A stretch of 64,000 bases of DNA from Pseudomonas svalbardensis (GCF_030053115.1 NZ_CP125619.1:4475501-4539500); one strand, 5' to 3'; positions 46,919 through 56,093 are shown, numbered from the stretch's first letter. Program-made: numbers and translations. The notes: generated from the letters alone by a model not told the origin.

Positions 46919-46995
46919 TGGCGCAGCGGACGGGACTCGAACCCGCGACCCCCGGCGTGACAGGCCGGTATTCTAACCGACTGAACTACCGCTGC
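46919..46995 (-). tRNA. tRNA-Asp (GTC)
   Basis: 77 bases including the encoded CCA. The acceptor stem GCAGCGG/CCGCTGC, the anticodon loop CTGTCAC with GTC, the TTCGAGT T-loop and discriminator G fit tRNA-Asp. An identical copy lies at 47290. Confidence 0.95.
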
Positions 46996-47014
46996 GCGTA
47001 GCGTTGAAAGTAAG

Positions 47015-47090
47015 TGGTGGGTGATGACGGGATCGAACCGCCGACATTCTGCTTGTAAGGCAGACGCTCTCCCAGCTGAGCTAATCACCC
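47015..47090 (-). tRNA. tRNA-Val (TAC)
   Basis: 76 bases including CCA. Acceptor GGGTGAT/ATCACCC, anticodon loop CTTACAA with TAC, TTCGATC T-loop, discriminator A. Precedes tRNA-Asp on the same transcript; identical copy at 47386. Confidence 0.95.
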
Positions 47091-47222
47091 TTTACCTTCG
47101 TTGCGGGGCGCATTGTGCCACAGATTTTCATAAAGTGTTGATTTAATTGAATAAATTTTCAAAAAAATCTGAAAACCCATAAACGACGCGACCTGCAGGA
47201 ACAACTTACAAACTTTGGACAG

Positions 47223-47250
47223 AAAAAAACCCGCGTTAAGCGGGTTTTTC
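47223..47250 (-). terminator. Terminator of the first tRNA-Val/tRNA-Asp unit
   Basis: AAAAACCCGC-gttaa-GCGGGTTTTT with seven T on the minus strand, placed 40 bases past tRNA-Asp. It would separate the two tRNA units, so the second unit probably has its own promoter in 47091-47222. Confidence 0.85.
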
Positions 47251-47289
47251 CGTGGTGACCTGGCGTTCAGCGTACCAGATAACCGAATA

Positions 47290-47366
47290 TGGCGCAGCGG
47301 ACGGGACTCGAACCCGCGACCCCCGGCGTGACAGGCCGGTATTCTAACCGACTGAACTACCGCTGC
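47290..47366 (-). tRNA. tRNA-Asp (GTC), second copy
   Basis: Same 77-base sequence as the copy at 46919, with matching flanks (GTGGTGACCTGGCGTTCAGC downstream), showing a segmental duplication. Confidence 0.95.
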
Positions 47367-47385
47367 GCGTAACACTGGAAGCGAA

Positions 47386-47461
47386 TGGTGGGTGATGACG
47401 GGATCGAACCGCCGACATTCTGCTTGTAAGGCAGACGCTCTCCCAGCTGAGCTAATCACCC
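47386..47461 (-). tRNA. tRNA-Val (TAC), second copy
   Basis: Same 76-base sequence as the copy at 47015. First tRNA of the array; a sigma-70 promoter lies just upstream at 47483-47511. Confidence 0.95.
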
Positions 47462-47482
47462 TTCACTTTCGGTGTGGCGCGC

Positions 47483-47511
47483 ATTCTACGGAGCGACCAC
47501 ATCTCTGGCAA
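47483..47511 (-). promoter_or_regulatory. Sigma-70 promoter of the tRNA array
   Basis: On the minus strand TTGCCA, 17 bases, TAGAAT, about 22 bases upstream of the first tRNA-Val. Spacing is ideal and both hexamers are close to consensus. A GC-rich segment follows the -10, as in stringently controlled tRNA promoters. Confidence 0.75.
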
Positions 47512-47621
47512 GCACTTTTTTAATTAATTTTTTCAGGCCTTCCAAAGGCTTAGAGAAGGGTTGGCCTATGGCGCTGCGAAGAGAATAATGCCCCCCTTTG
47601 TATAAAGGAGAGACTCGCCCC

Positions 47622-48542
47622 ATGTGGTTCAAAAACCTGCTTATCTATCGCCTGACCCAAGATCTGCCTTTTGATGCCGAGGCGTTGGAAACTGCACTGG
47701 CCACCAAACTGGCGCGTCCATGTGCAAGCCAGGAGTTGACCACCTACGGTTTCGTCGCGCCATTCGGAAAGGGCGAAGATGCTCCGCTGGCGCACATCAG
47801 TGGCGACTTCCTGCTGATCGCCGCCCGTAAAGAAGAACGCATTCTGCCGGGCAGCGTCGTGCGTGACGCGGTGAAGGAAAAGGTCGAAGAGATCGAAGCC
47901 GAACAAATGCGCAAGGTCTACAAAAAGGAACGCGATCAGATCAAGGATGAAATCATCCAGGCCTTCCTGCCGCGCGCCTTTATTCGTCGTTCGTCGACTT
48001 TCGCTGCCATCGCGCCGAAACAGGGCTTGATCCTGGTCAACTCGGCCAGCCCGAAACGTGCCGAAGACCTGTTGTCCACCCTGCGTGAAGTCATCGGCAC
48101 GCTGCCGGTACGTCCGCTGACCGTGAAAATGTCGCCGACCGCGACCATGACTGAATGGGTCAGCACCCAGAAAGCCGCGGACGATTTCTTCGTGCTGGAC
48201 GAGTGCGAGCTGCGTGATACCCACGAAGACGGTGGCATCGTGCGTTGCAAGCGCCAGGACCTGACCAGCGAAGAAATCCAGCTGCACCTGAGCACCGGCA
48301 AAGTGGTCACTCAGCTGTCGCTGGCCTGGCAAGACAAGCTGTCTTTCGTGCTTGACGACAAGATGGTGGTCAAGCGCCTGAAGTTCGAAGACCTGCTGCA
48401 AGACCAGGCGGAACAGGACGGTGGCGAAGAAGCCCTCGGCCAACTGGACGCCAGCTTCACCCTGATGATGCTGACCTTCGGCGACTTCCTGCCGGCGCTG
48501 GTTGAAGCGTTGGGCGGCGAAGAGACTCCGCAGGGGATCTAA
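47622..48542 (+). CDS. rdgC: Recombination-associated protein RdgC
   Basis: 306 residues from ATG 47622 (AAGGAGAG upstream); the frame is open from 47598. The N-terminal [13 protein letters not shown] and the blocks [20 protein letters not shown] and [19 protein letters not shown] are characteristic. RdgC forms a ring dimer on DNA, limiting RecA activity, and protects chromosomal recombination. Same place as PA3263 (recalled). Confidence 0.96.
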   Translation: MWFKNLLIYRLTQDLPFDAEALETALATKLARPCASQELTTYGFVAPFGKGEDAPLAHISGDFLLIAARKEERILPGSVVRDAVKEKVEEIEAEQMRKVYKKERDQIKDEIIQAFLPRAFIRRSSTFAAIAPKQGLILVNSASPKRAEDLLSTLREVIGTLPVRPLTVKMSPTATMTEWVSTQKAADDFFVLDECELRDTHEDGGIVRCKRQDLTSEEIQLHLSTGKVVTQLSLAWQDKLSFVLDDKMVVKRLKFEDLLQDQAEQDGGEEALGQLDASFTLMMLTFGDFLPALVEALGGEETPQGI

Positions 48543-48560
48543 AGGCTTGTGATATCCCAC

Positions 48561-48650
48561 TGTGGGAGCGAGCCTGCTCGCGAAGGCGTCATATCAGTCA
48601 GCATCATTGTTGAATGACAGACCGCTTTCGCGAGCAGGCTCGCTCCCACA
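48561..48650. repeat. REP pair after rdgC
   Basis: Inverted REP cores (GGGAGCGAGCCTGCTCGCGA and its complement) at the ends of a 90-base element, 18 bases past rdgC. Confidence 0.9.
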
Positions 48651-48688
48651 TTGGTTTTATGGCGTTACTTGATAACAAGGATCAGGCC

Positions 48689-49376
48689 ATGCGTGCACTG
48701 GCTGAATTGAGTCGTTTTATCGGCAACACCTTCGCTTACTGGGTACTGATTTCGCCGTCGTGGCGTTCCTGCAGCCGACCTGGTTCATCGGCCTGAAAGG
48801 CGCGATCGTGCCGCTGTTGGGCCTGGTGATGTTCGGCATGGGCCTGACCCTCAAACTCGAAGACTTCGCCGAAGTCGCTCGCCATCCATGGCGCGTGGCC
48901 CTGGGCGTGGTTGCGCATTTCGTGATCATGCCCGGTGTGGCGTGGTTGCCCAGCGCCTGCTGGGTGATCGGGTTCGCCACGCGGTGGAGGTTCTGCCGCT
49001 GATCTCGGTGGTGAGCATCGTCATTATCGTCACAGCGGTAGTGGCCGCCAGCCAGGCGAAGATTGCCGAATCCGGCCTGCTGATCATGGCCGTAGTGATG
49101 CTGCACAACAGCTTCGGCTATCTACTGGGTTACTTCACCGGGAGGCTGTTCAAGTTGCCACTGGCCCAGCGTAAATCCCTGGCGCTGGAAGTCGGCATGC
49201 AGAACTCCGGGCTGGGTGCGGCCCTGGCCAGTGCGCACTTCTCACCGCTGGCGGCGGTGCCGAGTGCGTTGTTCAGCGTCTGGCACAACATCTCCGGGGC
49301 GCTGCTCTCGACGTATTTCCGCCGGATGAGCGAGAAAGAAGATCGGGAGGTGGCGGCTCAACCAGCCACCGACTGA
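48689..49376 (+). pseudogene. Bile acid:sodium symporter (BASS) family transporter, disrupted
   Basis: The product is spread over three frames. Frame 1 from ATG 48689 (MRALAELSRFIGNTFAYWVL) shifts near 48748-48752, where a GATTT replaces the expected GATTTT, into frame 2 (VVAFLQPTWFIGLKGAIVPL). Near 48940-48949 frame 2 jumps to frame 3 (VVAQRLLGDRVRHAVEVLPL) with about 100 family residues missing (the P-C-P-S-G-T-S core). GCGTGGTTGC occurs at 48905 and 48940, fitting deletion between short repeats. The C-terminal part to 49376 is well preserved, so decay is recent. No functional carrier can be made unless the sequence has errors. Confidence 0.85.
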
Positions 49377-49424
49377 TCCGCAAACTTGATCCCCGGGTTA
49401 ATGATGGGCACTCTATTGCACAAC

Positions 49425-49475
49425 GCGAGGACGACCTCGCGGCTCGATCGAGTCATTAATCTGGGGACGACCCCG
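49425..49475 (+). promoter_or_regulatory. Guanidine-II (mini-ykkC) riboswitch
   Basis: Two short hairpins with ACGA loops: GCGAGG-ACGA-CCTCGC (49425-49440) and GGGG-ACGA-CCCC (49463-49474), 22 bases apart, with the GGAGG ribosome site 10 bases later. Paired ACGR-loop hairpins ahead of a gdx/sugE gene define this guanidinium-sensing class, which opens translation when guanidinium binds. Confidence 0.92.
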
Positions 49476-49495
49476 TCAATCGATGGAGGTCTCTC

Positions 49496-49810
49496 ATGTC
49501 CTGGATCATTCTGTTTTTCGCCGGCCTGTTCGAAGTTGGCTGGGCCGTCGGCCTGAAATATACCGATGGCTTCAGCCGCCCTCTCCCCACCGCATTGACC
49601 GTTGCCGCCATGGCCATCAGCCTTGGTTTGCTGGGCCTTGCCATGAAGGAATTGCCGCTGGGCACGGCCTATGCGATCTGGACGGGTGTCGGTGCGGTCG
49701 GGACGGTAATCGCCGGGATCATTCTGTTCGGTGAATCCATGGCGTTGTTCAGGCTCGCCAGTGTGGCGCTGATCATTTCCGGGCTGATTGGGCTTAAGAT
49801 CAGCGCCTGA
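49496..49810 (+). CDS. gdx: Guanidinium exporter Gdx (SugE-type SMR protein)
   Basis: 104 residues, four membrane helices. The SMR key Glu is in [15 protein letters not shown], followed by the SugE/Gdx-specific [15 protein letters not shown]. Small multidrug resistance proteins of this subclass exchange guanidinium for protons rather than broad drugs. The riboswitch upstream supports the guanidinium substrate. A strong terminator follows. Confidence 0.95.
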   Translation: MSWIILFFAGLFEVGWAVGLKYTDGFSRPLPTALTVAAMAISLGLLGLAMKELPLGTAYAIWTGVGAVGTVIAGIILFGESMALFRLASVALIISGLIGLKISA

Positions 49811-49828
49811 CTGTTTGCTGCCATTACA

Positions 49829-49876
49829 AAAAAGCCCGCCCCCCTTTCGATACAGACAGGGGGAGCGGGCTTTTTC
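49829..49876. terminator. Terminator between gdx and undA
   Basis: AAAAAGCCCGC-CCCCCT and AGGGGG-AGCGGGCTTTTT form a long GC-rich stem with a small loop and T-runs on both strands, serving convergent gdx and undA. Confidence 0.9.
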
Positions 49877-49895
49877 AATGCCGTGTATTAAACGA

Positions 49896-50690
49896 TCAGC
49901 TCTCGGCCAGCTCCATGCGTCCACGCGCGACAGAAGCCTTTCCCGCATGCTCAAGTTGCATGCAGCGCTCCAGGAACAGGAACATGTAGTCGTAGCTCTT
50001 GCAGACCGCCTGACGCAATTCCACTTGCAGGGATTTGCTTGGGTTCATTCCCGCCAGCGTGCAGATGATTTCCAGGGCTTCCCACGGATGGGCATCGTCG
50101 TACTGGGCATGCATTTTTAACCACTTCATGGCCCGCTTGCGATCTTCCTCGGGGAATGATGCCGCGTAGACGCCACTGGAACAGACCAGCGCCGACCACT
50201 CCCCGGTCGCACCTTCAATGGCGTAGTTGGTGGCGGCAATGGCAACGATCAGCGAATCCGACGAACTGGTGTGCCAGCACCAGTGGCTCAAGGCGTGAAG
50301 TTCGGGAGCAACTTGTTGCGCTTGCAGATCTTCCAGGCTGACACCGTGAGCACGGCTCCAGTGCACCCAGTAATCGGCATGGTTCAATTCGACGCGTATG
50401 TTACGCATTAGCCAGCGACGCGCCATGTCTTCACCTGGATGGCGGGCAAAGCGAGTCTTGGTCAGGTTCTGTGCCATATATAACGCGAACTGTTCGACTA
50501 CCGGCCAGCCACCAATCAGGTACTGACGCATGGTCTTTGCACTGAGTTTGTTATCACGCAGACGCTTATACAGTTCGTGTTCGACAACCCGATGTTTGCT
50601 CTCGCTGCAATCCTGGATCAGGCGTTGAGCCCAGGCGGGATAACTTGCAGCGTCCATGAGTGGTCCGGTTCGGTTGAATGTGTCGATCAC
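49896..50690 (-). CDS. undA: UndA-like non-haem iron oxidase (medium-chain 1-alkene synthase)
   Basis: 264 residues from GTG 50690, which has AAGGAG seven bases upstream. TenA/PqqC-like all-helical fold. Iron-binding candidates are E in PVVEQFALYM, E and H in RVELNHADYW, and H in LKMHAQYDDAHPWE; KLSAKTMRQYLIGGWP and ARHPGEDMARRWLMRN match P. fluorescens UndA as I recall it. UndA decarboxylates lauric acid to 1-undecene. Close to the expected ~261 residues. Lies 45 bases downstream of rbdA on the same strand and could share its transcript. Confidence 0.85.
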   Translation of the reverse strand: MIDTFNRTGPLMDAASYPAWAQRLIQDCSESKHRVVEHELYKRLRDNKLSAKTMRQYLIGGWPVVEQFALYMAQNLTKTRFARHPGEDMARRWLMRNIRVELNHADYWVHWSRAHGVSLEDLQAQQVAPELHALSHWCWHTSSSDSLIVAIAATNYAIEGATGEWSALVCSSGVYAASFPEEDRKRAMKWLKMHAQYDDAHPWEALEIICTLAGMNPSKSLQVELRQAVCKSYDYMFLFLERCMQLEHAGKASVARGRMELAES

Positions 50691-50735
50691 TGTCGAACTC
50701 CTTTTGATTGTGATTATAAGGATCAGCAAGAGATT

Positions 50736-53195
50736 TCAACGGAACGTGCCAGGCGCCTTGAACAACAAAGGCTGAGGCCTGGCTGGACGACTTTGTAAAC
50801 TGTCGCAGGTAAACAAATGCGGGCGTTCAATAACATACCCTTGAGCGTAATCCACCCCGATCTCCAGCAATGCCTGCTCGATCTGGGGTGTTTCAACAAA
50901 CTCGGCAATCGTACGTTTACCCATAACATGACCGATGTGATTGATCACTTCGACCATGGCGCGGTTAATCGGGTCGTCCAGCATATCCTTTACGAAACTC
51001 CCGTCGATCTTCAAGAAGTCTACAGGTAAATGTTTCAAGTATGCGAATGAGGACATTCCGGCACAAAAGTCATCCAGTGAAAAGTGGCAACCTAAACCTT
51101 TGAGTTCATTAATAAATCTGATTGCACTTCCGAGATTGGAAATAGCACTGGTTTCAGTGATTTCAAAACAAATCATTTCAGGCGGTATGGAGTAAGTAAC
51201 AAACTGTTCACGCAGGAAGTGCAGAAACGCCTCATCTCCGATAGTTGTGCCTGACAGATTAATCGCACACATGGCCAATGGTCCTTTGTGCTGTTCGGCT
51301 ATGCATTGGGCAATGATCTTGAAAACGTTCTGCACTACCCAGCGGTCTAGGGACGTCATCAGACCATACCGTTCAGCAGCCGGAATAAAACTGTCGGGCA
51401 AAATCATGCGTCCGGCTTCATCGTGCAGGCGCAACAGAATTTCGATATGTCCACCGCCCTTCTCGACATGACCAAGGGGGACGATTTCCTGTGCATATAG
51501 ACAGAAGCGGTCTTCTTCCAGCGCCATGTGCAAGCGTTGCACCCAAGCCATTTCACCGAAGCGCAGTGACAGTTCCGAATCGTCCGCGTGATAGACCTGA
51601 ACCCGATTGCGGCCCTTTTCCTTGGCCATGTAGCAGGCCATGTCGGCAGCGCGCAGCGAAGCTTCAAGAGTGGTCGGATTCTGAGCGACGTGAACCAGTC
51701 CGATGCTCACAGTGGTCACGAATGGTCGACCTTTCCAGACGAAGTGCAGGTTCTGCACGGTCTGACGCAGGCCCTCGGCGATTTTTTCGGCGGCTTCCGG
51801 GGCGCAGTTCTCCAGCAGGATGCCAAACTCGTCACCACCCAGGCGGGCCAGGGTATCGCCTTCGCGCAAACCGGATTGCAACAGAGCGCAGATATGCCGC
51901 AGCAACTCGTCACCCGCCGCATGGCCGCAGGTATCGTTGACCAGTTTGAACTGATCCAGATCGAGGAACATCAAGACATGGCGCCCCGACTGCCGTGTCA
52001 GGTTGTGCAGCGCCTGTTCCAGGCGATATTCGAATTCGCGGCGGTTGGCGAGCCCGGTCAAGGCGTCATGGGTCGCCTGCCAGGACAGATTGGCAATGTA
52101 CTGTCGCTCCTGGGTCATGTCGTGCAATACCAGCACGGTACCGCTGACCTTCCCGGCGTTGCGGATCGGCGCACCGACCAAGGTGACCGAAACCGTGCTG
52201 CCATCCAGGCGCTGGATCAATTTTGAGTGTTCGCTGCCACCGCTCAGCTGTCCGCTCAAAATGTGCTCGATCAACGTGAAGCCATCGGCCTGAGCGTTCT
52301 CGTCCAGCAGATTGAACAGCGCCGCCAGCGGCAAACCCGTCGCCTGCTCGGCCTTCCAGTGAGTCAACGCCTCGGCGGCCGGGTTCATGTAGGCGATTGC
52401 GCCTTCGACATTCGTGGTGATCACGCCATCGCCAATCGATTGCAGGGTGATCTGCGCTCGGTCCTTCTCCAACTGCAGCGCCTCGGCGAACGCATTGCGG
52501 TGCTTGAGCAGTTTGTGGGTGCGCATCAAGGCCAGCGCAATCAAGCCCAGGGCGGTGGCGAGGTTGGTCACCAGCAGCAGCCGCAGGATCACCCGTGAAC
52601 CTTCGCCCAAGGCATCGCTGAACGCTTTCGCCGCCGGTGTCACACCCTCATTGATGGTGAATATCTGGTCTTTCCAGCGCTTGATGTCAGCCTGGGCGGC
52701 CTGATTGACAGGAATGAGCTGATGCATTTCCTTCGCAACGTCATCGAGTTGCACCAGGTACGCGTCGCCCACCGTCCAAAGGTCGATAGCTTTTTCGAGA
52801 TAACTGAAGTGCCGGAAATTGAGGTAAAGCCAGATCACACTGGAGACGTCATCCGGGTGGTTACCCCCCTTGAGGATCGCCACCCGTGCCGCTTCGATAT
52901 TAGGTGGCCGATGATCCAGCGCCACACGCAACTCGTGGCCACCCTGAGGTACGGCAGTGGCGTTCTGGTATTTGAGGAAAATTGTCTCGTCGCGGCTGTC
53001 GGCGTAGAGATTGAGGTAATAGATGGCGTCTTTTTGGCCTTTGGACCACAGGCTTTCACCGGCAACGTAGCCGCGAACCGCCGACAGAACATACAGGCTG
53101 ACACCGCCCAGCAAGGCTTGAAATAACACGACGGCAATAAATGGCCAGACGATGCCCAACAACCGTGGCGTTCCGAGAGTCCGCGCTTGATTCAT
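50736..53195 (-). CDS. rbdA: RbdA-like PAS-GGDEF-EAL biofilm-dispersal regulator
   Basis: 819 residues from ATG 53195. Membrane helices at about 14-36 and 205-225 frame a periplasmic sensing region; then PAS (about 250-370), GGDEF with intact LARLGGDEFGILL, and EAL reading EILLRLHDE (Ile for Ala in the signature), with FEITETSA, LDDFCAGMSS, FLKIDGSFV and AQGYVIERP present. Length, architecture and the ABC-transporter neighbour match PA0861 RbdA, where GTP bound to GGDEF stimulates the EAL phosphodiesterase and promotes dispersal. Its 5' flank contains an inserted 1-kb stretch. Confidence 0.88.
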   Translation of the reverse strand: MNQARTLGTPRLLGIVWPFIAVVLFQALLGGVSLYVLSAVRGYVAGESLWSKGQKDAIYYLNLYADSRDETIFLKYQNATAVPQGGHELRVALDHRPPNIEAARVAILKGGNHPDDVSSVIWLYLNFRHFSYLEKAIDLWTVGDAYLVQLDDVAKEMHQLIPVNQAAQADIKRWKDQIFTINEGVTPAAKAFSDALGEGSRVILRLLLVTNLATALGLIALALMRTHKLLKHRNAFAEALQLEKDRAQITLQSIGDGVITTNVEGAIAYMNPAAEALTHWKAEQATGLPLAALFNLLDENAQADGFTLIEHILSGQLSGGSEHSKLIQRLDGSTVSVTLVGAPIRNAGKVSGTVLVLHDMTQERQYIANLSWQATHDALTGLANRREFEYRLEQALHNLTRQSGRHVLMFLDLDQFKLVNDTCGHAAGDELLRHICALLQSGLREGDTLARLGGDEFGILLENCAPEAAEKIAEGLRQTVQNLHFVWKGRPFVTTVSIGLVHVAQNPTTLEASLRAADMACYMAKEKGRNRVQVYHADDSELSLRFGEMAWVQRLHMALEEDRFCLYAQEIVPLGHVEKGGGHIEILLRLHDEAGRMILPDSFIPAAERYGLMTSLDRWVVQNVFKIIAQCIAEQHKGPLAMCAINLSGTTIGDEAFLHFLREQFVTYSIPPEMICFEITETSAISNLGSAIRFINELKGLGCHFSLDDFCAGMSSFAYLKHLPVDFLKIDGSFVKDMLDDPINRAMVEVINHIGHVMGKRTIAEFVETPQIEQALLEIGVDYAQGYVIERPHLFTCDSLQSRPARPQPLLFKAPGTFR

Positions 53196-53947
53196 GAGGT
53201 CCCTTGTTTTAGCACTGCCAGATCAGCATCCCGACGTGATCGCTACAGCTAGACTAGGGTGCGTTCCCGGTTCCGGCAAGCGGAGGATCGGGCTCAATGC
53301 CATACACGTGCCCCCCATATAGATATATACCGCCAAAGCCGGTTTGGAGATCTGTTTACTGGGCACTTCGGGCTCCCCCTATCCGTTGCGGGAACCCTTT
53401 CAAAGGAGGCGCGGCCACCGACCTCGCGCGACACATGACCATGACAGTTACAAGTCAAAACGCATCAATGTTCAAATCACCGACATCGTGGAGGCTTTCC
53501 TGAACGGCAAGCGTTCGTTAATCGGTCATCTCGGCGCCTCTGTACTGGCTTCCGCATCCATGGTTCAGCTGCGCGCGACGCCCTCTGTATTCCTCCAGCG
53601 AATGCTGAACACGGACAAAGCAAAAGAGCAGTGGGCGACTGCATTCAAACGGGGGGATACCCGCGCCGTTCCTTCGCTATGGCTAACGGCTGCGCTTGGC
53701 GATACAGCTGCGGGCACGTCACCTACCACGCCGAGGATCGCTATGCAGTACGTGTCAGCAGGCCGCTTGCCCTCTAAGTGCGCTGACCAATCGAGAAGCA
53801 GAGAAGTGCCGATTTCAGCAGTATATGTTTGTCCGGGAATTGAAGCGTGCAAGGGAAACGTGGTGCGAACCCCGTTGACTGTTGAAAACCTCAAGTGGGG
53901 TCGGCAACGAATGACGCCAGCACTCGGGATCAGTTCGTAATAGGTGA
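53196..53947. other. Accessory stretch without a well-supported gene
   Basis: Lower-GC region between rbdA and the ABC exporter gene, which I recall as neighbours elsewhere. A minus frame 53565-53966 (133 codons, GTG start, weak ribosome site) and a plus frame 53344-53940 overlap each other; neither shows a known motif or convincing start, so neither is called. It may be a remnant of the mobile toxin cassette that ends at 54274. Confidence 0.4.
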
Positions 53948-54274
53948 TTTCATGATTGTGGGTCACCTGTAGAACGAAACCTTTTCAGAGATGAACTCTC
54001 GGCCTTGATCGATTGCAACCGCTGCAAATTACTCGCTGTGCCAGCGACAATAAAAGATATTGAAAGCTATCGCCCGGCACTGACTCTCAAGCCCACGTCA
54101 CTGGACAGCGAAAGCAAGTTGATCAGCGTGATTCGCGAAAAATACCCCGATCCCAGATCGATCGAAACGGTTAACGTCGCCACCACCATGCCACCCTGCG
54201 AATCCTGTTAGGTTGCTATCAAGGAATTCGGTTTCGACGGTAGTGAAAATGCGCTGAACGTCCTGTGGCACTGA
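53948..54274 (+). pseudogene. Remnant of a polymorphic-toxin cytidine-deaminase-like domain
   Basis: An open frame from 53948 reads a toxin-tip-like domain ending in TSLDSESKLISVIREKYPDP and VNVATTMPPCESC, then an amber TAG at 54209-54211, and continues in frame (VAIKEFGFDGSENALNVLWH) to TGA 54272-54274. The acidic [D/H]xE helix followed by PPCxxC is the zinc site of deaminase-fold toxins. No RHS or other delivery domain precedes it and no good start exists, so it is a displaced, inactivated toxin end. Family assignment rests on motifs only. Confidence 0.6.
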
Positions 54275-54275
54275 T

Positions 54276-56093
54276 CTAATGTTGCTGCAAATGCCCATAA
54301 AGCTTGGCGTACAAACCACCCTCGGCAATCAGCTGCTGGTGGTCGCCATCCTCGGCGATTTGCCCGCCATCAAACACCAGCACCCGATCAGCCTGCTTCA
54401 CCGCGGACAACCGGTGCGCAATGATCAGCGTGGTGCGGTTGCTCAAGAACCGCGCCAGTGCCTGGTGCAGGTTGTATTCGGTGGCGGCATCCAGCGCTGA
54501 GGTGGCTTCGTCGAGGATCACCACCTTGGGCTCGGCCAACACCATCCGCGCAATCGCCAGGCGTTGACGCTGGCCGCCGGACAAGCGCACCCCGGAACGT
54601 CCGACGATGCTGTCCAGGCCGTTGGGCAGCTCTCGAACGGTCTGGTGCAATTGCGCGATTTCCAGCGCTTGCCAGCAGGCTTCGTCACTGCGTTCACGAC
54701 CCATCGTCAGGTTGGCGCGGACGGTGTCGTTGAACAGCGCCGGATGTTGCAGGACCACGGCGACATTTTCCCGCACGGTTTCCAGGCCGATCTCTTGCTG
54801 GGTCGAGCCGCCGAAGCGGATCGTCCCGGCGAGCGGCGTGTACAGGCCCAGCAGCAACTGCACCAAGGTACTTTTGCCGCCACCGCTGGCGCCGACAATC
54901 GCGACTTTTTCGCCGGGGGCGATCGACAGGTTCATCTGGTTCAACACCAGCTCGTCGCCGTAACCGAAACTCAATCCCTGGACTTCGATGCCCACGGTTT
55001 CGCGACCGTTGAACGGGTCGACACCGCCCGGGTACTCAGGCTCATCGGCCCGGGCCAGCAACTCGTTGATCCGCGACAGCGCGCCGCCGGCCGCGTAATA
55101 GGCGTACTGCAGATTCAGCAGCTGTTCCACCGGACCGATCATGAACCACAGGTAGCTGAACACCGCGAGCATCTGGCCGATGGACAGGTCGGAAAACAGC
55201 ACAGTGAGCATCGCTGCCGCACGGAAAATATCGATGCCGAACTGGAACAGCAAGCCGCTGGCACGGTTCGAGGCATCGGTTTTCCACTGCGAGTTCACCG
55301 CGTAATCGCGCACTTCCCGGGCGCGATGACCCAGGCGCCCAAGGAAAAAGCCCTGACGGTTGCCGGCACGCACTTCCTGAATGGAATCGAGGGTTTCGGT
55401 CAGCGCCTGGGTAAAGCGCGAGGTGCTGTCGTTCTCGAGTTTCTTCAGGTGCTTGACCCGCTTGCCCAACTGCACCGTGGCATAGATCACCAACGGGTTG
55501 AACAGCAGGATCAGCAACGCCAGCTTCCAGTGCATCCACATCAGGATGGAGGCGGTGCCGACCAGGGTCAGCATGGCCACAAGGAAACGACAGAGGGTTT
55601 CGCCAACGAATTTGTCCAGCGTGTCCAGGTCGGTCACCAGGTGGGTGGTGACCGTGCCGCTGCCCAGGCTTTCGTATTCACCCAGCGAAATGCGCTTGAG
55701 CCGTTCGATCAGCCGCACGCGAATGCGGTAGACGATGTCCTTGGCCAGCGCGGCGAACAGCCGCGCCTGCACCACGTTGAACAGCAATGCAGCGCAACGC
55801 AGTCCCAGCGTCACCAGCAGCATAAGGCCGATGTAACCCGCGGCTTTCTGCCAGTTTTCGGGCAACGCGTGGTTCATGATCTTCAGCGCGGCGTCACCGT
55901 GGCCCAGCAACACTTCGTCGACCAGTAACGGCAAGAGCAAGGGGATTGGCACGCTGCACAGGGTTGCCAGCACCGCCACGCCGTTGGCAATCCACAGGGA
56001 TTTCTTGTGATGCAGGGCCAGGCGGCGGATTTCCGCCCAGCTCAGACGGTCGACACGTGTAGCGGTTGGGGCGTCGTCGGGCAGATCATGCAC
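54276..56093 (-). CDS. MsbA-type ABC exporter (fused permease-ATPase)
   Basis: 605 residues from GTG 56093, which overlaps the frnE stop by eight bases. Six membrane helices (about 35-330) followed by the nucleotide-binding domain: Walker A VGASGGGKSTLVQ, Q-loop VVLQHPALFN, signature LSGGQRQRLAIARMV, Walker B VVILDEATSALD, H-loop IIAHRLSAV. A homodimeric lipid/drug-type exporter; substrate unknown. Matches the PA0860 position (recalled). Confidence 0.9.
   Translation of the reverse strand: MHDLPDDAPTATRVDRLSWAEIRRLALHHKKSLWIANGVAVLATLCSVPIPLLLPLLVDEVLLGHGDAALKIMNHALPENWQKAAGYIGLMLLVTLGLRCAALLFNVVQARLFAALAKDIVYRIRVRLIERLKRISLGEYESLGSGTVTTHLVTDLDTLDKFVGETLCRFLVAMLTLVGTASILMWMHWKLALLILLFNPLVIYATVQLGKRVKHLKKLENDSTSRFTQALTETLDSIQEVRAGNRQGFFLGRLGHRAREVRDYAVNSQWKTDASNRASGLLFQFGIDIFRAAAMLTVLFSDLSIGQMLAVFSYLWFMIGPVEQLLNLQYAYYAAGGALSRINELLARADEPEYPGGVDPFNGRETVGIEVQGLSFGYGDELVLNQMNLSIAPGEKVAIVGASGGGKSTLVQLLLGLYTPLAGTIRFGGSTQQEIGLETVRENVAVVLQHPALFNDTVRANLTMGRERSDEACWQALEIAQLHQTVRELPNGLDSIVGRSGVRLSGGQRQRLAIARMVLAEPKVVILDEATSALDAATEYNLHQALARFLSNRTTLIIAHRLSAVKQADRVLVFDGGQIAEDGDHQQLIAEGGLYAKLYGHLQQH

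Noticed and set aside
46919..47461. tRNA genes as the attachment site of an integrated element
   Set aside because: No integrase gene or foreign cargo lies between or beside the copies; the repeats are explained by tandem duplication of the tRNA unit.
53344..53940. 198-codon plus-strand frame in the accessory stretch
   Set aside because: No ribosome site, no recognisable motif, overlaps an equally weak opposite frame; described as part of a gene-poor remnant instead.
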